Shown here piece after piece: positions 1 to 5,025 of a stretch of DNA of 8,710 bases (position 1 is its first letter; each line of letters opens with the position of its first letter). The notes beneath the pieces are model-generated. The model was not told where the DNA came from, searched no databases, and saw only the letters and a list, made by a program, of their open reading frames with translations. The position numbers were made by a program, and so were the translations under genes. Source of the DNA: Spirochaetia bacterium (GTDB taxonomy: Bacteria; Spirochaetota; Leptospirae; Leptospirales; Leptonemataceae); NCBI GenBank assembly GCA_016195395.1, contig JACPZR010000470.1:1-8710 (forward strand). Reading direction: 5' to 3'.

Positions 1-635
1 ATTCGTGCGAGCCAAACTGCGGAATCCGTGGACAATCAGGCATCGTAGCGCTCCGGGACATTGCCCCCGGTGAAGAGATTACCGTTGACTACGCCATGTA
101 CCAAACCGTGGGACAGGAGTTTGACTGCCAGTGCGGCACACCATCCTGCCGCCGCGCCATCCGTGGTGAAGACTACATGGCCTTGGACCTCCGCGACCGC
201 TACCGCGGTTACTTCAGCACCTACGTTCACCGCCGTCAGTCGGATCTGCCGGATGAATCGTTCCTCCGCAAGTTTGAAGCCACGGGCGCTTGGGGTCTTC
301 TGACCTCTCTCGACCTGCACGACTGTGATCCCACGCTGATCCGGAGCGCTGACGCTATCCGCCAGTTCACATACGAACTGGCAGACCGGATCAAGGCCAC
401 ACGCTTTGGCGAACCGATGATCGTGCACTTTGGGGCCGATGACCGCGTAGCCGGTTATTCACTGGTTCAGCTGATCGAAACATCACTGATCTCTGCGCAC
501 TTCGCCAACCTGACGAATCGCGTGTATCTGGATGTTTTCAGCTGCGCCTACTATGAGCCCAAAGAAGTGGCTGCCTTCGCGCAGGAATTCTTCCGCTCCA
601 AAGCAGTAACGGTTACCACGAACTTCCGCTACTAA
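1..635 (+). CDS. SET-domain / SpeD-like (AdoMet decarboxylase family) fusion protein, 5' partial
   Basis: The frame is open from base 3, so the gene starts outside the window; the ATG at 96 is internal. The first visible residues, SCEPNCGIRG, followed by GEEITVDYAMY (about nt 72-104), are the end of a SET lysine-methyltransferase fold (the NHSCEPN and GEEIxxDY motifs). A post-SET cluster follows (CQCGTPSC, nt 126-149) and then the RYRGYF segment often found after bacterial SET domains. From about nt 275 to the TAA at 633 the same frame aligns by eye with SpeD: HDCDPTLI corresponds to YECDREVL of the Thermotoga enzyme, and LDVFSC to IDLFTC. The pyruvoyl-forming Ser (codon 483-485), the catalytic His (SAH, codon 498-500) and Cys (VFSC, codon 543-545) all appear to be kept. 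The usual ESH and HTWPE contexts are changed to TSL and HFANL. Substrates of both domains are unknown: the SpeD part could be an AdoMet, arginine or ornithine decarboxylase, or inactive. The polyamine genes converging on it support a polyamine link. Confidence 0.8.
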   Translation, partial: SCEPNCGIRGQSGIVALRDIAPGEEITVDYAMYQTVGQEFDCQCGTPSCRRAIRGEDYMALDLRDRYRGYFSTYVHRRQSDLPDESFLRKFEATGAWGLLTSLDLHDCDPTLIRSADAIRQFTYELADRIKATRFGEPMIVHFGADDRVAGYSLVQLIETSLISAHFANLTNRVYLDVFSCAYYEPKEVAAFAQEFFRSKAVTVTTNFRY

Positions 636-657
636 ACCTGCTGAAACGCAGAAACGT

Positions 658-689
658 AAAAGCCGCGGCCTAGAAACCGCGGCTTTTTT
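658..689. terminator. Bidirectional rho-independent terminator
   Basis: AGCCGCGG (661-668) pairs perfectly with CCGCGGCT (677-684) around an 8-base loop. Three flanking A/T pairs extend the stem to 11 bp (658-668 with 677-687). A T-run follows on the plus strand (684-689) and an A-run before the stem gives T's on the minus strand. It lies 22 bp after the SET/SpeD stop and 29 bp beyond the dehydrogenase stop, so it can end both convergent genes. Confidence 0.85.
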
Positions 690-718
690 ATTGGCCGGCG
701 AAATTTGCGCGACGGCTG

Positions 719-1936
719 TTACTTGATGATCTTGGTCTCCGTGGGCAGCCCGATCCTGTCGAGAATGGCAATGAACGGATCTGGATCCAGCTCTTCCACG
801 TTCACCATTGTCCGGGGATTCCAGATGCCCTGAGCCACAAGCATGGCCGCGGCCACAGGCGGCACGCCGGCTGTGTAGCTGATGGCCTGCGATTCCACCT
901 CGTTGTAGCATTCTTTGTGATCGCAGGTGTTGTAGATGAAGACTTCGCGGGGTTTGCCATCTTTCGTGCCCTTCACGAGGTTCCCAATGCAGGTCTTGCC
1001 GGTATAGTTTGCGGCCAACGATCTTGGGTCCGGAAGCACGGCTTTGACTACCTTGAGCGGAATCACTTCCTGCCCTTCCGCGGTTTTCACCGGGAGGTGG
1101 TTCAAGAGGCCCAGGTTCCTGAGAACCATGAAGACGTTGATGTAGTGGTCGCTGAAGCCCATCCAGAAGCGGATGCTGTTGGCATCAATGTTCTTGGAAA
1201 GCGAGTGAAGCTCGTCGTGGCCGTTCAGGTAGATGGGCTGCGGTCCCACCACGGGGAAGTCATAGATCTGCTTGGTGGTGTGCGTGGGAAGGCATTCCCA
1301 CTTCCTGTCGATCCAGGTCCAGACTTTGATAAATTCACGGAAGTTGATCTCGGGATCAAAGTTGGTGGCGAAATATTTGCCGTGGCTCCCGGCGTTCACA
1401 TCCATGATGTCAATCGTATCGATCTTGTCAAAGTGGTGCTTTACGGCCAGAGCCGCGTAGGCGTTTACAACGCCGGGGTCAAAGCCCGCGCCCAAGATGG
1501 CGTTCAATCCCTTCTCTTTGCACCTGTCCTTACGCTTCCATTCGTAGTTGGCATACCATGGTGGATCTTCGCAGACCTTGTCCGGCTCCTCGTGAATGGC
1601 CGTATCCATGTAGGTGGCGCCGGTTTCAAGACAGGCCTCAAGGACCGACATGTTAATGAAGGCCGCGCCGAGGTTGATGACGATATCCGTGTTCGTTTCC
1701 TTGATGAGCTTGACGGTTGCCGGAATATCCATGGCGTCCAGCTGGCGTGAATACAGCTTCTTGGACTTGTCCTTCATGTTGTTCTTTTTGTGAACGCTCG
1801 CGATGATCTCATCGCACTTGGAGACCGTCCTAGAGGCCAGGCAGATATCCCCCAGCACATCATTGTTCTGCGCGGCTTTGTGAGCGGTAACGTGGGCAAC
1901 GCCGCCCGCACCGATAATCATGACATTGTTCTTCAT
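719..1936 (-). CDS. Carboxynorspermidine/carboxyspermidine dehydrogenase (saccharopine dehydrogenase-like)
   Basis: This 405-residue protein has the length and architecture of carboxynorspermidine synthase (CASDH), a member of the Lys1/saccharopine dehydrogenase family. A Rossmann nucleotide-binding motif sits at the N-terminus (GAGGVAHV, residues 9-16), with LASRT ending the second strand (residues 33-37). It is followed by the family segments VINLGAAF, YMDTAIHEEP, GAGFDPGVVNAYAA and, near the C-terminus, YTAGVPPVAAAMLV. By family knowledge it reductively condenses putrescine or diaminopropane with L-aspartate semialdehyde using NADPH, giving carboxyspermidine or carboxynorspermidine in the cytoplasm. 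The partner decarboxylase gene nspC lies 26 bp upstream on the same strand, which favours this role over lysine metabolism. The ATG at 1936 is preceded by CAGGAG about 12 bases upstream, the clearest ribosome binding site on the minus strand here. The natural diamine substrate cannot be read from sequence. Confidence 0.9.
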   Translation of the reverse strand: MKNNVMIIGAGGVAHVTAHKAAQNNDVLGDICLASRTVSKCDEIIASVHKKNNMKDKSKKLYSRQLDAMDIPATVKLIKETNTDIVINLGAAFINMSVLEACLETGATYMDTAIHEEPDKVCEDPPWYANYEWKRKDRCKEKGLNAILGAGFDPGVVNAYAALAVKHHFDKIDTIDIMDVNAGSHGKYFATNFDPEINFREFIKVWTWIDRKWECLPTHTTKQIYDFPVVGPQPIYLNGHDELHSLSKNIDANSIRFWMGFSDHYINVFMVLRNLGLLNHLPVKTAEGQEVIPLKVVKAVLPDPRSLAANYTGKTCIGNLVKGTKDGKPREVFIYNTCDHKECYNEVESQAISYTAGVPPVAAAMLVAQGIWNPRTMVNVEELDPDPFIAILDRIGLPTETKIIK

Positions 1937-1962
1937 TTTGACCCTGTTCTCCTGTTCAATCG

Positions 1963-3072
1963 CTACGACAGACTCTTCAAATAGTCCTTGTACTCAAAGT
2001 TCCGGATGACATCCAGCTTTCCGCCCAATCGTTTCACGACAATCGAAGGCATTTGGAGGCCGTTGAACCAGTTCTTTTTTACCATTGTATAGCCGGCTGC
2101 GTCCGCGATCCGGATCACGCTTCCCGGCTTCAGCTTGGACTGAAATCGGAACGTTCCAAACACGTCGCCTGCCAGACACGATCGTCCGGCAACCATGTAC
2201 TCATACCGCCCTTTACCTGAAAATTCCATTTTGGCCGGGGTTCGATAAATGAGCAGGTCCAGCATATGCCCCTCAATGGAGCTGTCTACGATGGCAATGT
2301 CCTTTTCGTGGTGCATTACGTCGAGGACGGAGGTGACCAATTCCGTGGTCCACGTGATCGCGGCCTCGCCCGGTTCCAGGTAGACCTGCACCCCCCATGT
2401 CCGGGCAAAATCCTTCAGGGTCTTACAGAACTGATCCAAGGGGTAACCGGGATTGGTAAAGGCGATCCCGCCGCCGAGACTCACCCACTCCATGTCTTTC
2501 AGAATCCCTCCAAAGTTCCGACCGATCTGTTCCAGGTTGGAGGCCAGGTTCGTGAAGTCGTCGTTCTCGCAGTTGAAGTGGAACATGAGACCGCTTACGA
2601 GCTTGGCGGCTTTCTTGAGGTCGCTTTTGGCAGCGACGCCCAGCCGTGAGTACTTGCGGGCCGGATTCGCCAGATCAAAGTGCGAATAGCTCACATGCGG
2701 ATTCACACGCAGACCGATTTTCAAACCCTTTGCATCCTTGTGGAAAGCTTGAAGCTGGGCGGCGGAGTTGAAGATGATCTTGTCTGCGAACTTGCTGACC
2801 GCGCGGACTTCATCCCGGGAAAAAGCCACGCTGTAGGCATGCGTTTCCTTCCCGAATTTTTCGTGGCCCAGCTTTGCTTCATAGAGAGAGCTGCTGGTGG
2901 TTCCGTCCAAGTATTTCTTCATCAGCGGAAACACGCTCCAAGTGGAGAAGCACTTTAGCGCGAGGACCGACTTTGCGCCGCTCTCGTCCCGGACGCGCTT
3001 GATAATCTTCAGGTTCCTCTCCAGCTTTGTTTCATCGATGAGGTAGTACGGTGTGGGAGGTAGTTTGGGCAT
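1963..3072 (-). CDS. nspC: Carboxynorspermidine/carboxyspermidine decarboxylase (CANSDC)
   Basis: This 369-residue, full-length fold-III PLP decarboxylase is of the alanine racemase/ornithine decarboxylase type. The N-terminus TPYYLIDETKLERNL is typical of NspC. The PLP lysine is Lys40 in LALKCFSTW; other visible elements are HFNCEN (residues 165-170), the phosphate-binding glycines GGG (200-202), EPGEA (233-237), and the C-terminal SCLAGDVFG (298-306) carrying the conserved Cys-Asp of the dimer-interface active site. It removes the carboxyl group of carboxyspermidine or carboxynorspermidine, the last step of the pathway begun by the dehydrogenase encoded 26 bp downstream. The ATG at 3072 is chosen because the conserved N-terminus begins there. 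The ribosome binding site is poor (AAGAGA) and lies inside a small inverted repeat. The helicase gene ends 69 bp upstream on the same strand, so co-transcription is possible. Confidence 0.93.
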   Translation of the reverse strand: MPKLPPTPYYLIDETKLERNLKIIKRVRDESGAKSVLALKCFSTWSVFPLMKKYLDGTTSSSLYEAKLGHEKFGKETHAYSVAFSRDEVRAVSKFADKIIFNSAAQLQAFHKDAKGLKIGLRVNPHVSYSHFDLANPARKYSRLGVAAKSDLKKAAKLVSGLMFHFNCENDDFTNLASNLEQIGRNFGGILKDMEWVSLGGGIAFTNPGYPLDQFCKTLKDFARTWGVQVYLEPGEAAITWTTELVTSVLDVMHHEKDIAIVDSSIEGHMLDLLIYRTPAKMEFSGKGRYEYMVAGRSCLAGDVFGTFRFQSKLKPGSVIRIADAAGYTMVKKNWFNGLQMPSIVVKRLGGKLDVIRNFEYKDYLKSLS

Positions 3073-3073
3073 G

Positions 3074-3101
3074 GGAGTCTCTTGATAGAATGAGGGACTC
3101 C
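3074..3101 (-). repeat. Small inverted repeat at the nspC ribosome binding site
   Basis: On the nspC strand GGAGTC (3101-3096) pairs with GACTCC (3079-3074), and two further pairs form across a 2-base bulge around a 10-base loop. The 3' arm ends one base before the ATG and covers the only SD-like purines (AAGAGA). It could form a hairpin limiting nspC translation. A regulatory role is inference. Confidence 0.4.
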
Positions 3102-3141
3102 GAAAGACGACCGACGAGCGTCAAGTCAAATCGCCCTCCAG

Positions 3142-4443
3142 TCACCGCTCAAAGATCTTCCCCGGGCGTGCCACCGCTTCCACGTCACCCGCAAGGTTCC
3201 ACATCCGCCCCTCTGCTTCCTTCTCGCCGTACACGGAACGATGAAGAAATACAAGTTTATCCTCTGCGCGGGAAATGCCCACATAGAGGATGCGGATCTC
3301 CTCGTCCGTGTCAGACGCGCCTGTTGACGAGGTCCACCCGCTGCAGAGATCCAGAAGCACGCACGGGAACTCGAGCCCCTTTGCTTTGTGGATTGTCAGC
3401 ACACGGTCCGGGGGCGCGCCTGCGGAAAGCCATTGCCGCCGCCGAAAATTGGACCTCACGAGAATCACCCATGGCGCTAGCGCCGGGAGGGCCGACACGA
3501 AGGCGCCCTCCCCTCCCGCTTCCACGCGGGCAGACAAGAGCGCAGGACCGCTTCCACGTTTTTTGGAGCGCACGGCACGCACGCGTTTGCGGAGCTGCCT
3601 CGCGGAATTCCCAATCACCCGGGTACCGACGCGCACAATATCCGGGAGACTGCGGTAATTTTCCGCAAGACGATGAACCACCGTCCCGGGAAAGATTTTT
3701 GGGAAGCGGAGGAACGGCTCGAGCGTTGCCCCGCGAAATCCGTATATCGCCTGCCAATCATCACCTACAACGGAAATCCTTTTAGGATTCATGCGCATTA
3801 GAAACTCAAGCTGTCTGGGATCCGTATCCTGAAACTCATCGACCAGGACCATGTCGTAGGCGGCGGTAAGGCGGACGGCTCCGGGATTGTTCTCGCGCAG
3901 AGCGTTAATCATGCCGTTGGCCAGATCATCGAACTCCAAGAGGCCGTGCTCGCGTTTGTGCGCGTGAAAGGCGCGAAGCGTCCGCATGGCCACGTCCGGG
4001 AACATGCGCCGGAAGGTCCGCGGGTTTGCTGCCAGCACGGGAAACGGGATGCCTCCAATGCCGGACTTCTCCGCTTTGAGTCGCTCCAATAGAAACGCTG
4101 CGCGTTCGTCCTCCGTGATGATGCGTGCCCGGCTGCCATGGAGTTTCTGCCAGTGGCGAAAGCAGAACGAATGAAACGTTGACACTTCGATGTCCGCCGC
4201 CTTCTGCCCCAGACGCGCCCTGATTTCAGAGACGGCCTTTCTGGAAAACGACAGCACCAGCACGCGCCCAGGCTTCTCCAGTTTCTGTTCCAAACGATGC
4301 GTGGCAAGACCCACCACAGCCCGCGTCTTGCCACTCCCGGCTGCGGCGATCACCTGCACGCGCGGAGCGTCGCTCAAAATGACCGCGCGTTGCGCAGGTG
4401 AGAATTCATCCAGCGCGTTTGTTTCCGATAACTTTCTTCCCAT
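3142..4443 (-). CDS. Compact UvrD/Rep-family (SF1A) DNA helicase
   Basis: This 433-residue protein shows a complete set of UvrD-type motifs: Q motif FSPAQRAVI (14-22), Walker A AAGSGKT (34-40), Ia LSFSRKA (64-70), TFHSF (89-93), motif II VDEFQDT (201-207), III VGDDWQAIYGFRG (226-238), IV ENYRS (261-265), V TIHKAKGLEFP (350-360) and VI LYVGISRAEDKL (386-397). It should be an ATP-driven single-stranded DNA translocase or 3'-5' helicase. It is far shorter than UvrD/PcrA/Rep (about 650-750 aa). Only about 85 residues separate motifs IV and V, where the large regulatory 2B domain normally sits. The open frame continues upstream to 4986, but that stretch runs antisense through ssb and has no helicase similarity. 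The ATG at 4443, just before LSETNALDEFSPAQ, is therefore preferred although no good Shine-Dalgarno precedes it. It is divergent from ssb and upstream of nspC. Its exact role (repair, recombination, replication restart) is not known. Confidence 0.85.
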   Translation of the reverse strand: MGRKLSETNALDEFSPAQRAVILSDAPRVQVIAAAGSGKTRAVVGLATHRLEQKLEKPGRVLVLSFSRKAVSEIRARLGQKAADIEVSTFHSFCFRHWQKLHGSRARIITEDERAAFLLERLKAEKSGIGGIPFPVLAANPRTFRRMFPDVAMRTLRAFHAHKREHGLLEFDDLANGMINALRENNPGAVRLTAAYDMVLVDEFQDTDPRQLEFLMRMNPKRISVVGDDWQAIYGFRGATLEPFLRFPKIFPGTVVHRLAENYRSLPDIVRVGTRVIGNSARQLRKRVRAVRSKKRGSGPALLSARVEAGGEGAFVSALPALAPWVILVRSNFRRRQWLSAGAPPDRVLTIHKAKGLEFPCVLLDLCSGWTSSTGASDTDEEIRILYVGISRAEDKLVFLHRSVYGEKEAEGRMWNLAGDVEAVARPGKIFER

Positions 4444-4611
4444 ACTAGAGAGGGGTGGACTTTTTTTTGTCGTTCCGATTTTTTTTGCGCACCGAATGGC
4501 GCCGCGCACACCCCTTTCCATTGTGCAGGAGCCCGTGAAAGCGACGGGCCTCTCACAGGGCCGCTGCTCAAGCAGAGACCCAAATGAACAGGAAATTAAG
4601 GAGAACCGGAT
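4444..4611. promoter_or_regulatory. Divergent helicase/ssb intergenic region with T8 tracts and inverted repeats
   Basis: This 168-bp stretch must drive ssb rightward and probably the helicase leftward. It holds two T8 runs (4461-4468 and 4479-4486). An inverted repeat AGGGGTG/CACCCCT (4451-4457 and 4509-4515) encloses a second one, TGCGC/GCGCA (4486-4490 and 4504-4508). In the ssb leader are hairpins GCCCGT/ACGGGC (4531-4536 and 4544-4549) and CTGCT/AGCAG (4564-4568 and 4571-4575). No convincing -35/-10 pair is seen on either strand. Confidence 0.5.
4597..4603 (+). promoter_or_regulatory. ssb ribosome binding site
   Basis: TAAGGAG lies 8 bases before the ATG at 4612. It is a strong Shine-Dalgarno and fixes the start of ssb. 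It contrasts with the weak sites of most minus-strand genes in the window. Confidence 0.85.
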
Positions 4612-4983
4612 ATGAATAATCTGGCACTGACGATTTTGGACGGGAACCTCGTTCGGGATCCGGAAACAAAAAAGACCAAGAATGACAAAACAGTCACCAC
4701 GTTCAGCGTGGCGATGAATCACGAGTACGGAAACAAAGAAGGCGGGAAATCCGTCTCCTACGTTCCCGTTGAAGCGTGGGACAGACTGGCCGAAAACTGC
4801 GCCACCTATCTGAAGAAAGGGAGCCGCGTGACAATCAGCGGCAACCTGCGTCAGGACAGATGGAAAGACAATGCAGGTAAAATGCAGAGCCGGCTCAAGA
4901 TTCTGGCCCGCGAAGTACGGTTCGATTCGTCGCCAAAAGAGAAGGATGAGAACGCTGACTCCGCAGACAAAGGAGCGGAATAA
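4612..4983 (+). CDS. ssb: Single-stranded DNA-binding protein with atypical C-terminus
   Basis: This 123-residue protein consists of one OB-fold SSB domain. The opening LTILDGNLVRDPE (residues 6-18), FSVAMNHEY (31-39), VPVEAWDRLAENCATYLKKG (51-70) and SRVTISGNLRQDRW (71-84) follow the bacterial SSB pattern. Trp56 and Trp84 sit where ssDNA-stacking aromatics lie in known SSBs. It should coat single-stranded DNA in replication, repair and recombination, probably as a tetramer. After the OB fold only about 19 polar residues remain. They are acidic but end in DKGAE, not in the DDDIPF-like tip that recruits partner proteins in most bacterial SSBs. The domain is also short compared with the roughly 150-180 aa common for housekeeping SSB. 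It may be a secondary SSB or belong to a lineage with a variant tail. It stands alone with its own leader and terminator, divergent from the helicase gene. Confidence 0.93.
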   Translation: MNNLALTILDGNLVRDPETKKTKNDKTVTTFSVAMNHEYGNKEGGKSVSYVPVEAWDRLAENCATYLKKGSRVTISGNLRQDRWKDNAGKMQSRLKILAREVRFDSSPKEKDENADSADKGAE

Positions 4984-4998
4984 CACCGCAATCTGAAA

Positions 4999-5025
4999 GG
5001 CCGGGGCATGCGCCCCGGTCTTTTT
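4999..5025 (+). terminator. Rho-independent terminator of ssb
   Basis: CCGGGGC (5001-5007) pairs with GCCCCGG (5012-5018) around ATGC, extended by a G-T and a G-C pair. T5 follows at 5021-5025. It starts 15 bp after the ssb stop and its T-run overlaps the stop codon of the convergent radical SAM gene. On the minus strand the T-run is weak (CCTTTC), so termination in that direction is less certain. Confidence 0.85.

Noticed and set aside
917..1750. Plus-strand open frame of 277 codons inside the dehydrogenase gene
   Set aside because: It lies antisense to a clearly conserved protein, has no recognisable motif and looks like a codon-bias shadow.
3119..3129. Tandem TTGAC motifs as a promoter for nspC (minus strand)
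   Set aside because: Two overlapping -35-like hexamers are present, but no acceptable -10 element occurs 16-18 bp downstream of either.
3051..3785. Plus-strand open frame of 244 codons across the helicase and nspC ends
   Set aside because: It is Arg- and Pro-rich, antisense to conserved helicase motifs, and has no ribosome binding site or domain.
4479..4508. TGCGC/GCGCA hairpin beside a T8 run as a terminator
   Set aside because: The T-run precedes the hairpin on the plus strand and reads as A's on the minus strand, so it fits no intrinsic terminator in either direction.
4444..4986. N-terminal extension of the helicase frame up to 4986
   Set aside because: It runs antisense through the whole of ssb, which has a strong ribosome binding site and clear OB-fold motifs. 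The extension shows no helicase similarity.
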